This document shows, one piece after another, positions 16,638 through 24,574 of a stretch of 64,000 nucleotides of DNA. The position numbers and the translations under genes are program-made. The notes under the pieces are model-generated. The model ran no database searches, had not been told where the DNA came from, and saw only the letters and a program-made list of their open reading frames with translations. The stretch comes from Bacillota bacterium (GTDB lineage: Bacteria; Bacillota; Clostridia; Lachnospirales; Lachnospiraceae), in assembly GCA_023392535.1 (NCBI GenBank), contig JAEVYY010000012.1:1-64000 (forward strand), in the 5' to 3' direction. The number at the start of each line of letters is the position of its first letter. Within the stretch, counting starts at the first letter, position 1.

Positions 16638-18497
16638 ATGATAGATAAAGAGAAATATAGGATTATTTTACTTATTTTAACATCTTTGATAGCAGTCATA
16701 TTCTTTTTAGCAGGGGCAAAAGATTCATTTTCAGTAAAAAAAACGTATCTTGCAGTAGAAAATCCAGAAAATTATTCTATTGTTGAAATAAAAAATGAGT
16801 TACCAGTAGAACAAAAATTTACTACTGCTAGTATGAACTTTTTAGAGAAGATAGAAATTTTTTTAGTTGGGATATCTGAGAAAAATAAGCAAGACTATTT
16901 AAATATTGAATTGATGGATGAAGAAGGAAATGTTATATTCCAAAAAGACTTGTCGGTTGGAGACATAAAAAACGGTGAAATTACAAAGGTATCAATAGGT
17001 ATTGATGTAATACCACAAAAAGAATATACATTTGTATTTAAAGTAAAAAGTATTTTAGATGAATCATCTCTAGGAATATTAACAGTTCCAAGAACTGAAA
17101 ATGTAGGAATTGGAAAGCAATTAAGTATTAACAATCAAGAAGACATTAGAAATGAATTATATATCAGCTATTATGGATGCTATAAGAATAAAGCAACGTA
17201 TAACTGGAGTTGGACATTTGCTTTAATATTTATAAGTTTAAGTATATGTACAATTTTAGTTTTTAAAATAATCTTTCACAATATTGAACCCTTGAATAAA
17301 CATTATATGATGGGCACGACTGCTAAGTATATGACATATATTTCTTTATTGTTACTATTGATATGCAATATTTATTCAGGATTTAATTTGTTAAATGTAT
17401 ATCATCATTCACAGTATGCATTGTCCTATAGATTTGGTTGGATTCCCCGCGGATTAGTTGGTCAAATTGGATGTTTAATATTTGGAGACGAGGTTTGGTA
17501 TACAGGATTTGGCATTGATTTATTCGTCTTTATTACGATGACGTTATTTCTAATTTGGTTAAGTAAGATAATCTATGAAATTGCGTTTAAAAAAGGCAAT
17601 ATAGCGATAATTAGTATTTTAGCAATACTTTTAATAGTCCCAATTCTACGTCAAACTATCATTTATTCGCCACATTGTGAGGGGATCGTATGGTGTTTTA
17701 TAGCAGTTATTTATGAAATGACTTATAAAAAATCAGCATACAAGGTAGCAATCGCATCAGCTTTTTTATGTTTTGTTTCAGTATTAATCTCAGAAAGTAA
17801 TCTTTTTTTTGTCTGTCCCTTGTTAGTTAGTATGACTATTTTATATTTTGTGGATTCTTATGATATAAATGATTTGATAAAGAGTAAGTTATGGATGGTT
17901 ACATTCTATATTCCTACTTGTATATTGTCACTATATATTAGTCGTTGGAAGATCACAGATGAGATGGCTAATAAATGGATTGATTTTATTCACACATTAA
18001 ATTTAGAAGTATTTAGTGAGATACATATTCAAAATTTTTACCAACGAGCAAATGAACTCAGCAGTATTTATGGAATTCGAGATGCGATAGAATCCTATAA
18101 ACATTATGGATGGTCATTGATTGTAGTACCACTAGTAGTTATTTTCATAACATTAATTCAAATGTATTATGCAAAAGCAAAGAAAAAGAATATTATTTGT
18201 TATCTATTACTTGTGTTTGGATCTTATTTGTTTGTATTGTCATTTAGGATAATTGCTAGTGATGATTATAGATCATACATATATTCTATGTTTGTTGTGA
18301 TAATATTAAGTATCTTCACGCTACATCGATATGCTAGCAATCATGTTTCAGGATATGTAAATGCTGCAATTATTATCATTGCTATATGCGTAGTACTTAA
18401 ATACTATAATCTTCAGTTGGATCTTGCAGAATGGGAACATAGATCGCTAAAAGATTTTTATGACATGATAATGTATGCTAGAAAGATGACTTATTAA
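16638..18497 (+). CDS. Large multi-spanning membrane protein, unknown function
   Basis: About 619 residues. A single N-terminal membrane segment (about 8-26) is followed by an outside domain of about 155 residues rich in beta-strand patterns. Some 10-11 further membrane segments then run from about 190 to 605. The plan resembles membrane glycosyltransferases or polymer-modifying enzymes such as serotype-converting proteins, but I see no diagnostic catalytic motif. The first outside loop after the second block carries YRFGWIPRGLVGQIG. Codon use is much more AT-rich than tadA or the neighbouring importer. ATG 16638 is preferred to the in-frame GTG at 16629, which is too close to the GAGAG site. 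Confidence 0.7.
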   Translation: MIDKEKYRIILLILTSLIAVIFFLAGAKDSFSVKKTYLAVENPENYSIVEIKNELPVEQKFTTASMNFLEKIEIFLVGISEKNKQDYLNIELMDEEGNVIFQKDLSVGDIKNGEITKVSIGIDVIPQKEYTFVFKVKSILDESSLGILTVPRTENVGIGKQLSINNQEDIRNELYISYYGCYKNKATYNWSWTFALIFISLSICTILVFKIIFHNIEPLNKHYMMGTTAKYMTYISLLLLLICNIYSGFNLLNVYHHSQYALSYRFGWIPRGLVGQIGCLIFGDEVWYTGFGIDLFVFITMTLFLIWLSKIIYEIAFKKGNIAIISILAILLIVPILRQTIIYSPHCEGIVWCFIAVIYEMTYKKSAYKVAIASAFLCFVSVLISESNLFFVCPLLVSMTILYFVDSYDINDLIKSKLWMVTFYIPTCILSLYISRWKITDEMANKWIDFIHTLNLEVFSEIHIQNFYQRANELSSIYGIRDAIESYKHYGWSLIVVPLVVIFITLIQMYYAKAKKKNIICYLLLVFGSYLFVLSFRIIASDDYRSYIYSMFVVIILSIFTLHRYASNHVSGYVNAAIIIIAICVVLKYYNLQLDLAEWEHRSLKDFYDMIMYARKMTY

Positions 18498-18498
18498 A

Positions 18499-18541
18499 AA
18501 CGTGTATGAGCTTCATTCGACGCAATACGCACGGTTTTGTT
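18499..18541 (+). repeat. SRP RNA 3'-end repeat, copy 2
   Basis: Exact 43-base copy of 16429-16471, beginning one base after the stop codon of the membrane-protein gene. There is no further SRP RNA sequence upstream of it. It may serve as that gene's terminator (CGTG...CACG stem with TTTTGTT). Confidence 0.97.
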
Positions 18542-18604
18542 ATATAAATTAGTTAATAATTATACAACATACAGACTATGTGTGTATAATTATACATAAA
18601 AATA

Positions 18605-18633
18605 TTGACATGATACATGGCAAATGCTAAATT
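18605..18633 (+). promoter_or_regulatory. Promoter of the amino acid importer operon
   Basis: A consensus TTGACA (18605-18610), a 17-base spacer and TAAATT (18628-18633), 42 bases before the ATG of the binding-protein gene. Confidence 0.6.
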
Positions 18634-18675
18634 GGAGATGTAAATAGTTAGGTTTTGATTCAGGAGGAGAAAATT

Positions 18676-19503
18676 ATGAAGAAGATAATTGCAATGACCG
18701 CTATGGCAGCGATGGTAGTATCATTGACGGCATGTGGAAGTAAAGCAGATGAAACAAAAACATCTCAGGCAGAGACAGAAGCGGTTGTAGAAACCACACA
18801 AGAAGCAGCAACAGAAGCAGAAAATACAGAAGTAGCAGCAACAAACGGAACATTAGTAATGGCAACAAATGCGGAATTTCCACCTTACGAATTTCGCGAA
18901 GGTGATAAAATCGTCGGTATTGATGCAGATATTGCGCAGGCTATCGCGGATGAATTGGGGATGGAACTGAAAATTGAGGATATGCAATTTGATTCTATCA
19001 TAGCAGCCGTTCAATCTGGTAAAGCAGATATGGGTGTGGCAGGGATGACGATAACAGAGGATCGTTTAGCAACCGTTAATTTTACGACACCTTATACAAA
19101 GGCAGCACAGGTCATTATTGTAAAAGAAAATAGTACAGTTACGACGCCGGATGATTTAAAAGGGAAAAAGATTGGTGTTCAGTTAGGTACCACAGGCGAT
19201 ATCTATGCAGAAGACATAGAAGATGTAAAACTTGATCGCTATAGTAAAGGTTTTGAAGCTGTTCAGGCTCTGCTTCAGGATAAAATTGATGCTGTTATTA
19301 TCGATCGTGAACCAGCTAACGTTTTTGTGGAACAAAATGAAGGATTGAAAATTCTTGATGAAGAGTTTACGGTGGAAGAATATGCAATTTGTATGTCAAA
19401 GGATAACACGGAATTGTTAGATAAAGTGAATGCTGCATTGGAAAAGTTACAGGAATCTGGTAAAATTGAAGAAATTAAGGCTCAATACATTACTGCAGAA
19501 TAA
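18676..19503 (+). CDS. Polar amino acid ABC transporter substrate-binding lipoprotein
   Basis: Membrane-anchored receptor that feeds an amino acid to the permease encoded next. From the ATG at 18676 (AGGAGG 18662-18667) it has 275 residues. The lipobox LTAC puts the lipidated Cys at 20, followed by a Glu/Ala/Thr-rich linker to about 55. The family 3 binding-protein fold follows, with NAEFPPYEF, IDADIAQAIADELG, DMGVAGMTITEDR and LKGKKIGVQLGTTGD. The motif set fits cystine, glutamine or basic amino acid receptors; the exact ligand is not clear. Confidence 0.92.
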   Translation: MKKIIAMTAMAAMVVSLTACGSKADETKTSQAETEAVVETTQEAATEAENTEVAATNGTLVMATNAEFPPYEFREGDKIVGIDADIAQAIADELGMELKIEDMQFDSIIAAVQSGKADMGVAGMTITEDRLATVNFTTPYTKAAQVIIVKENSTVTTPDDLKGKKIGVQLGTTGDIYAEDIEDVKLDRYSKGFEAVQALLQDKIDAVIIDREPANVFVEQNEGLKILDEEFTVEEYAICMSKDNTELLDKVNAALEKLQESGKIEEIKAQYITAE

Positions 19504-19569
19504 ATATAGAAATTAGATCTAGAATTCTACAGGTAGTCTCAATATTGTGATGTAAGAAGGAAAAAGCAT

Positions 19570-20262
19570 ATGATTAACAAGTTAACAGATTCATTTTATT
19601 TGAATTTCATAAAAGATGAACGTTGGAAATATATTACAGGTGGTTTAAAAATTACATTGACCGTGACTTTTTTTGCCGTCATCATGGGGATCGCACTGGG
19701 TTTTTTAGTGGCAATTGTTAGGTCGACTCATGATAAAACTGGTAAGCTTAAATTACTAAATTTTTTATGCAATCTATATTTAACGGTTATTCGAGGAACA
19801 CCTGTAGTTGTACAATTGTTAATCACTTATTTTATTATTTTTGGTAGCGTAAATATTAATAAAGTGGTGGTCGCTGTGATCGCATTCGGTATAAATTCAG
19901 GAGCCTATGTCGCAGAGATCATCAGAAGTGGTATTATGTCTGTAGACAGCGGTCAGTTTGAAGCTGGAAGAAGTATCGGATTTACGTATGGCCAGACAAT
20001 GCTATATATTATATTACCACAGGCATTTAAAAATGTTCTCCCGGCGCTCGCAAATGAATTTATTGTATTACTAAAGGAAACTTCCGTGGCCGGTTACATT
20101 GCGTTGGAAGATCTGACCAAGGGTGGCGATATCATTAGAAGTCGTACCTATGATGCTTTTATGCCACTGATTGGTGTCGCAGTTATTTACTTACTAATGG
20201 TTATGATTTTTAATTACTTTGTGAAATACCTTGAGAGGAGGTTGCGTAATAGTGAGCACTAA
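19570..20262 (+). CDS. Amino acid ABC transporter permease (HisM/GlnP type)
   Basis: The 230 residues hold about five membrane segments. The EAA loop EAGRSIGFTYGQTMLYIILPQAFKNVLPAL contacts the ATPase, and the segment VIRGTPVVVQLLI is typical of the HEQRO permease family. It probably works as a homodimer since only one permease gene is present. Its end overlaps the ATPase start. Confidence 0.93.
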   Translation: MINKLTDSFYLNFIKDERWKYITGGLKITLTVTFFAVIMGIALGFLVAIVRSTHDKTGKLKLLNFLCNLYLTVIRGTPVVVQLLITYFIIFGSVNINKVVVAVIAFGINSGAYVAEIIRSGIMSVDSGQFEAGRSIGFTYGQTMLYIILPQAFKNVLPALANEFIVLLKETSVAGYIALEDLTKGGDIIRSRTYDAFMPLIGVAVIYLLMVMIFNYFVKYLERRLRNSEH

Positions 20263-21007
20263 TGCGAATCATGAGAAACAACCTTTAATTCAAGTTACAG
20301 ATTTGGTAAAAAGTTTTGGTGAATTACACGCCCTTGATGGTGTTTCAACAAGCATTTATGAAGGTGATGTAGTGTTTGTAGTGGGACCCTCGGGTTCTGG
20401 GAAGAGCACATTTCTTCGTTGCCTGAATCGTTTGGAAGAACCGACTGGTGGAACGATTCTATTTGAATCTGCTGATATTACAAATCCTAAGACGGATATC
20501 AATAAACATCGGCAAAAGATGGGTATGGTATTTCAACAATTTAATTTATTTCCACACATGACCATTATGAAGAATCTTACGATTGGGCCTATAAAGCTTC
20601 AAAATAAATCAAAAGAAGAAGCGGAAAAAGAGGCCAGGATTTTATTGGAAAGAGTAGGTCTTGCCGATAGGGAAAATGCATATCCCAGTCAATTATCAGG
20701 TGGTCAAAAGCAGCGAATTGCAATCGTGCGAGCCCTATGTATGAAGCCAGATGTAATGCTGTTCGATGAACCGACATCTGCGCTCGATCCTGAGATGGTA
20801 GGTGAAGTGCTAAGTGTTATGCGTGATTTGGCGGAAGAAAAGATGACTATGGTTGTTGTAACACATGAGATGGCATTTGCTAAGGAAGTAGCCAACAGAG
20901 TATTATTTATGGCAGATGGAAAGATCATAGAGGAAAACAATCCAAAAGAATTCTTTGATAATCCGAAAACAGATCGATTAAAGAATTTTTTAAGTAAAGT
21001 ACTATAA
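20252..21007 (+). CDS. Amino acid ABC transporter ATPase (GlnQ type), GTG start
   Basis: The approximately 251 residues carry Walker A GPSGSGKST, the Q-loop MVFQQFNLFPHMTI, the signature LSGGQKQR, Walker B VMLFDEPTSALDPEM and the H-loop VVTHEMAFA. I place the start at GTG 20252, ten bases after GGAGG (20237-20241), giving an 11-base overlap with the permease gene and translational coupling. With 18676 and 19570 it forms a complete importer. Confidence 0.94.
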   Translation: MSTNANHEKQPLIQVTDLVKSFGELHALDGVSTSIYEGDVVFVVGPSGSGKSTFLRCLNRLEEPTGGTILFESADITNPKTDINKHRQKMGMVFQQFNLFPHMTIMKNLTIGPIKLQNKSKEEAEKEARILLERVGLADRENAYPSQLSGGQKQRIAIVRALCMKPDVMLFDEPTSALDPEMVGEVLSVMRDLAEEKMTMVVVTHEMAFAKEVANRVLFMADGKIIEENNPKEFFDNPKTDRLKNFLSKVL

Positions 21008-21040
21008 AATTATTCCATATATTATAATAATTCAATAAGA

Positions 21041-21072
21041 AAATTTCTGTTTTTACTTGCAGAAATTTTTTT
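21041..21072 (+). terminator. Rho-independent terminator of the amino acid importer
   Basis: AAATTTCTG (21041-21049) pairs with CAGAAATTT (21060-21068), and the T run extends to 21072. Confidence 0.75.
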
Positions 21073-21082
21073 ATTGTGATAT

Positions 21083-21119
21083 ATTAAAGTAACTTTATAA
21101 AGTATATTATTAAAGCATC
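21083..21119 (+). promoter_or_regulatory. Candidate operator of the ROK regulator
   Basis: ACTTTATAAAGT (21092-21103) is a perfect 12-base palindrome. It is flanked by two TTAAAG units, one just upstream and one about 10 bases downstream, in the short space before the ROK gene. Such A/T-rich palindromes are usual targets of ROK repressors, so autoregulation is likely but unproven. Confidence 0.4.
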
Positions 21120-21138
21120 TTATTAAAGGAGTAAAACA

Positions 21139-22146
21139 ATGGAAAAATCTAATGTAAAAAGAATTAAAGAGCTCAATAAGGTATTAATTCGAAAAGCATT
21201 TTTTTCAATACATACCCAGACAGCTGCGGATTTGTCTCAAACAACTGGTCTCAGTGTAGTGACTATAAATACCCTTTTACGAGAGATGACGGAAGAAAAT
21301 GAAGTACTGGTAATGGCAGAGTTGGAATCCAATGGCGGGCGTCCGGCTACGAAGTATCAGTATAATAATTTTTATCAATGTACTGCAGTTTTATATGGAT
21401 ATCACAAAAATAATAAAGATATCATTACCATGTTAGTTACAGATATATTTGGAAAATGTATCTTGAGAGAAAGCGCCGCGATGGAAAACATTACGGTCAG
21501 CTCTTTTGAAAGTATGCTTGATAAAGCTTTTAAAGAATTTCCTATGATCCGTATCATTGCATTTGGATTACCGGGGGAAGAAAATGATGGTGTCATTCTT
21601 TTTAATGACTATAAAGAAATTGTCGGTAATAGCTTTATCAATCATTATAAAAATAGATATCAGGTTCCGGTTCTTTTTGTAAATGATGTGAATGCTGCGG
21701 TGTATGGATATTATCATAGAAAAGTTTATCCGGATAAAAATGTAGTTGGTATTTTTTTTCCAAGAAAATATAAACCGGGAGCAGGTATTATTATAAACGG
21801 AGAGATTTATGCAGGTCTTCAGGGTTTTGCAGGAGAAGTTGGTTTTATTCCGAATGGAATAAGATGGAATGAATTGGACTATCAGAATGATGAAGCAGTA
21901 TTGGAAGCGGTGAGCAATGTAATTACAATACTCAGTTGTGTGGTTGCACCGGACAGATTTGTTCTATATGGAGATTTTTTTCATGATAGAAGTAAAGATA
22001 TGTTGGAGCACAGAATCCAGGAAATGCTACAAAATAAATATGCTATTTTTATTGAGATTTCATCAGAATTGGCTAAAGATATAGAATATGGACTTATCTG
22101 TAAGGCATCAAGAGAATTGAAAAATGTGGAGGGACTAATTAAATGA
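21139..22146 (+). CDS. ROK-family transcriptional regulator
   Basis: 335 residues. A winged helix-turn-helix (about 10-70, QTAADLSQTTGLSVVTINTLLREM, with NGGRPATKY wing) is followed by an actin-like ROK domain: GFGLPGEE variant at about 137, FVNDVNAAVYGYY and GAGIIINGEIYAGLQGFAGEVGFIP. The usual CxCGxxGC zinc cluster after this point is missing, suggesting a degenerate sugar-sensing domain without zinc. Its last bases overlap the ATG of the MFS gene, so it probably controls that transporter. Confidence 0.88.
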   Translation: MEKSNVKRIKELNKVLIRKAFFSIHTQTAADLSQTTGLSVVTINTLLREMTEENEVLVMAELESNGGRPATKYQYNNFYQCTAVLYGYHKNNKDIITMLVTDIFGKCILRESAAMENITVSSFESMLDKAFKEFPMIRIIAFGLPGEENDGVILFNDYKEIVGNSFINHYKNRYQVPVLFVNDVNAAVYGYYHRKVYPDKNVVGIFFPRKYKPGAGIIINGEIYAGLQGFAGEVGFIPNGIRWNELDYQNDEAVLEAVSNVITILSCVVAPDRFVLYGDFFHDRSKDMLEHRIQEMLQNKYAIFIEISSELAKDIEYGLICKASRELKNVEGLIK

Positions 22147-23303
22147 TAACAATTCTATTAATTATTATATATATCGCTTTTATTAGTCTTGGTCTGCCGG
22201 ATACGATTATGGGTTCGGCATGGCCGATGATCTATCAGGACTTGCAGGTACCGGTATCCTATGCTGGTGTATTTACGATGATTGTTTCAGGTGGTACCAT
22301 ACTTTCCAGTTTCTTCAGCGAAAAGCTGATCCGCAGATTAGGTACTGGTAAAATTACAGCCATTAGTGTTGCCATGACTGCAGTGGCTCTCCTTGGTATT
22401 TGTTTTGCACCAAGTTATCTGTGGATCTGTTTACTTGGTATTCCAATGGGACTTGGCGCTGGCTCTGTTGATTCCGCTCTCAATAACTTTGTTGCACTTC
22501 ACTACGAAGCCAGACATATGAACTGGCTGCATGGTTTTTGGGGAATCGGGGCTACAACAGGTCCCATTATCATGTCTTTCTTTTTAGCATCTGAGAATGG
22601 TTGGCGAAAAGGGTATGCTACGATTGGTATGATGCAGGCTTGTTTAGTAATTTGTCTTGTACTTTCCTTGCCCTTATGGAAAAGGATTCAAGGAAGGCGG
22701 GAAAAGGCAGAAGAAGTAGAACAAAGTACAAGGATAGCATCTTTATTAAACTTAAAGGGGGCTAAGCCAGCACTTTTATCTTTTTTATGCTATTGCTCTG
22801 TAGAATCTACAACTGGATTATGGGGAAGCACTTATTTGGTAGTGTATAAACAAATAACACCAGAGGTGGCAGCAAGATGGATTGCTACCTATTATCTTGG
22901 AATTACGATCGGACGATTCTTGACAGGTTTTATTTCGATCTATTTCGATAATAAAAAGATGATTCGTATGGGACAGATTATTATTGTAACTGGCGTTATT
23001 TCGCTGTTATTTCCGTTTTCTGTTTATTTTCAAATGATCGGTTTGATTCTGATAGGTCTTGGGTGCGCGCCTATCTATCCCGCAATGTTACATGAGACTC
23101 CGGTCCGTTTCGGGACAGAACGTTCTCAGGGAATCATGGGTATTCAGATGGCGGTTGCCTATGTGGGAAGTACTTTTATGCCGCCACTTTTTGGATTGAT
23201 TGCTACCATAACAGGATTTTCTGTATTACCAATGTTTTTAATCATATTTACAATTTTAATGTTGATAACTTCCGAAATTGTCGGAAAGGAATGCTATAGA
23301 TAA
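22143..23303 (+). CDS. MFS transporter (sugar/fucose-permease-like)
   Basis: 386 residues with 12 predicted membrane helices. The N-terminal pattern ISLGLPDTIMGSAWPMIYQDL and GAGSVDSALNNFVALHYEARHMNWLHGFWGIGA is typical of the FucP/YbjJ-like MFS branch. The substrate is unknown; a sugar is likely because a ROK regulator gene overlaps it by four bases. Confidence 0.88.
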   Translation: MITILLIIIYIAFISLGLPDTIMGSAWPMIYQDLQVPVSYAGVFTMIVSGGTILSSFFSEKLIRRLGTGKITAISVAMTAVALLGICFAPSYLWICLLGIPMGLGAGSVDSALNNFVALHYEARHMNWLHGFWGIGATTGPIIMSFFLASENGWRKGYATIGMMQACLVICLVLSLPLWKRIQGRREKAEEVEQSTRIASLLNLKGAKPALLSFLCYCSVESTTGLWGSTYLVVYKQITPEVAARWIATYYLGITIGRFLTGFISIYFDNKKMIRMGQIIIVTGVISLLFPFSVYFQMIGLILIGLGCAPIYPAMLHETPVRFGTERSQGIMGIQMAVAYVGSTFMPPLFGLIATITGFSVLPMFLIIFTILMLITSEIVGKECYR

Positions 23304-23318
23304 TGTATTCTTTTTCGA

Positions 23319-23347
23319 TTGACAGTAATAATAGCATATTATATTAT
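23319..23347 (+). promoter_or_regulatory. Strong promoter of the methyltransferase leader
   Basis: TTGACA (23319-23324), a 17-base spacer and TATTAT (23342-23347). Initiation near 23353 gives about 250 nt of leader before the methyltransferase gene. Confidence 0.65.
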
Positions 23348-23396
23348 AAAAATGTAAAATTCAATTAAAAAGGGTGATGGAAATCCGGTGTACCAG

Positions 23397-23471
23397 ATGC
23401 TACAGAATCAGTGGTATGGGTATAGCTGGAAAAGAGTAAATAAAATCAAATTTAACAGGTCAAAAGAGTAA
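23397..23471 (+). CDS. Candidate leader peptide (24 codons)
   Basis: A short frame from ATG 23397 (or in-frame GTG 23388) encodes a basic, aromatic peptide, beginning MLQNQWYGYSW and ending KIKFNRSKE. Its stop TAA overlaps the 5' arm of the hairpin at 23470-23485. A second frame, 23377-23439, encodes a 20-residue peptide starting MEIRCTRC. Neither has a strong ribosome site. The design (promoter, short frame, hairpin with T run, second terminator, gene) recalls leader attenuators of ribosome-protection and rRNA-methylase resistance genes such as tet(M). I cannot confirm homology from memory. Confidence 0.4.
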   Translation: MLQNQWYGYSWKRVNKIKFNRSKE

Positions 23472-23521
23472 CTGTGTTAACAGTTTTGTTTTTGTACCCA
23501 GTGTTTGATTTTATTTTGCTC
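23434..23521 (+). promoter_or_regulatory. Leader attenuator: nested hairpins
   Basis: GAGTAAATAAAATCAAA (from 23434) is complementary, with one bulge, to TTTGATTTTATTTTGCTC (ending 23521). Inside lies AACTG/CAGTT with a six-base loop (23470-23485) followed by TTGTTTTT, a small terminator. The 5' long arm is within the leader frame, so ribosome position could decide whether the small terminator forms. Confidence 0.55.
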
Positions 23522-23547
23522 TTACATTTCTTCATCTTAAGAAGATT

Positions 23548-23580
23548 AGCCGTAGAGTAAAATCTACGGCTTTTTCTTTT
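23548..23580 (+). terminator. Strong terminator just before the methyltransferase gene
   Basis: AGCCGTAGA (23548-23556) and its perfect complement (23563-23571) with a six-base loop, followed by TTTTTCTTTT to 23580. It ends only about 10 bases before the gene's ribosome site, so it separates the promoter from the gene and must be read through for expression. Confidence 0.85.
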
Positions 23581-23606
23581 GCCAATTATGAAAGGAGAAT
23601 ATGCTT

Positions 23607-24437
23607 ATGTTCAAAAGCATTAGCAAGGCTTTAGAAAGGCCGCCACTTTACAAAAAAACTGAAACTGCATTTTGGAATGAGGAACACATCTCCAAACAGA
23701 TGCTCAAGGCTCACCTTGATCCTGATTTTGAAGGTGCAAGCAGGAAATTGGAATTTATAGAAAAATCCGCTGCATGGATAAAAGAAATAATACTTCCATT
23801 AAAATACCCATTACTGCTTGATGTTGGATGCGGTCCCGGAATCTATGCAGAAGAATTTACAAAAAATGGATACCGGGTGACAGGAGTTGATTTTTCAAAG
23901 AGGTCGATAGACTATGCACAGAATACGTCAAAAGAGCAAGGTCTGGATATTACTTACCTTTATCAAGATTATTTGGATATGAACCTTAACAAAATCTTTG
24001 ATGTTGCGACCATGATCTATTGCGATTATGGTGCCTTATCAACAGTGGACAGACAGATTTTGATGAAAACGATTTATCAACATTTAAGACCTGGCGGAAA
24101 ATTCCTGTTGGATGTTTTTTCGATGGCCAAGTACAATAATTTTGAAGAAAAACAGACATGGGAGATTTGTAAAAATGGAGGTTTTTGGAGCGAAGAGAAA
24201 TACCTTGCATTAAATTCGAACTACAAATATACGGATCAAGTGACATTAGAACAAATTTCTATTATATCTGAGGATAAATTAACTACTTATTATTTATGGG
24301 ATACTTGTTTTACAAAAGAAATGCTGATAGAAGAGGCAAAGGAGGCTGGCTTTCAAGTATGCGAAATATTTGGTGACGTTGCAGGAAACGCTTTCCATGA
24401 AAGCAATCTTACGATTGCCATACTATTAAAAAAATAG
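23607..24437 (+). CDS. Class I SAM-dependent methyltransferase
   Basis: About 276 residues of the class I Rossmann fold. Motif I DVGCGPG lies at about 72-78, then GVDFSKRSIDYA (acidic ribose contact), a QDYLDM motif near 120 and LRPGGKFLLDVFS. The acceptor is unknown: the sequence is of the broad type 11/25 small-molecule class, and I see no rRNA-methylase hallmark. GGAG at 23594-23597 favours ATG 23607 over ATG 23601 (three-base gap). Its placement behind a promoter, leader frame and two terminators suggests induced expression, as for an antibiotic- or stress-responsive gene. Confidence 0.85.
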   Translation: MFKSISKALERPPLYKKTETAFWNEEHISKQMLKAHLDPDFEGASRKLEFIEKSAAWIKEIILPLKYPLLLDVGCGPGIYAEEFTKNGYRVTGVDFSKRSIDYAQNTSKEQGLDITYLYQDYLDMNLNKIFDVATMIYCDYGALSTVDRQILMKTIYQHLRPGGKFLLDVFSMAKYNNFEEKQTWEICKNGGFWSEEKYLALNSNYKYTDQVTLEQISIISEDKLTTYYLWDTCFTKEMLIEEAKEAGFQVCEIFGDVAGNAFHESNLTIAILLKK

Positions 24438-24574
24438 ACTGTAAATATTCTAAATTCCATAGAATGCCAAATTAGCTATAGATAGATTCCAATGTCATAT
24501 ATCCATACTAGTTATTAAGCATAAGATTTGATACAATAAAATAAATGTCGATATGATAGAAAAAGGGTAGTTTT

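Larger units (their letters stand above)
16429..18541. mobile_element. Possible small integrated segment at the SRP RNA 3' end
   Basis: The segment is bounded by 43-bp perfect direct repeats, one being the SRP RNA 3' end. It contains a terminator, its own promoter and a single AT-rich gene. Duplication of an RNA gene's 3' end at the far border is the usual mark of site-specific integration. No recombinase is inside, so it would have to be a remnant or depend on an enzyme in trans. A simple duplication by unequal recombination is the alternative. Confidence 0.45.

Noticed and set aside
16638..18497. Assignment of the membrane protein as a serotype-converting glucosyltransferase
   Set aside because: Only the general topology agrees; no catalytic motif and no gtrA/gtrB partners were seen, so it is left as unknown.
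23370..23460. Cobalamin-type riboswitch suggested by GGAAATCCGGTG near the start of the leader
   Set aside because: The order and spacing of conserved boxes do not fit, there is no B12-related gene, and a leader-peptide attenuator explains the region better.
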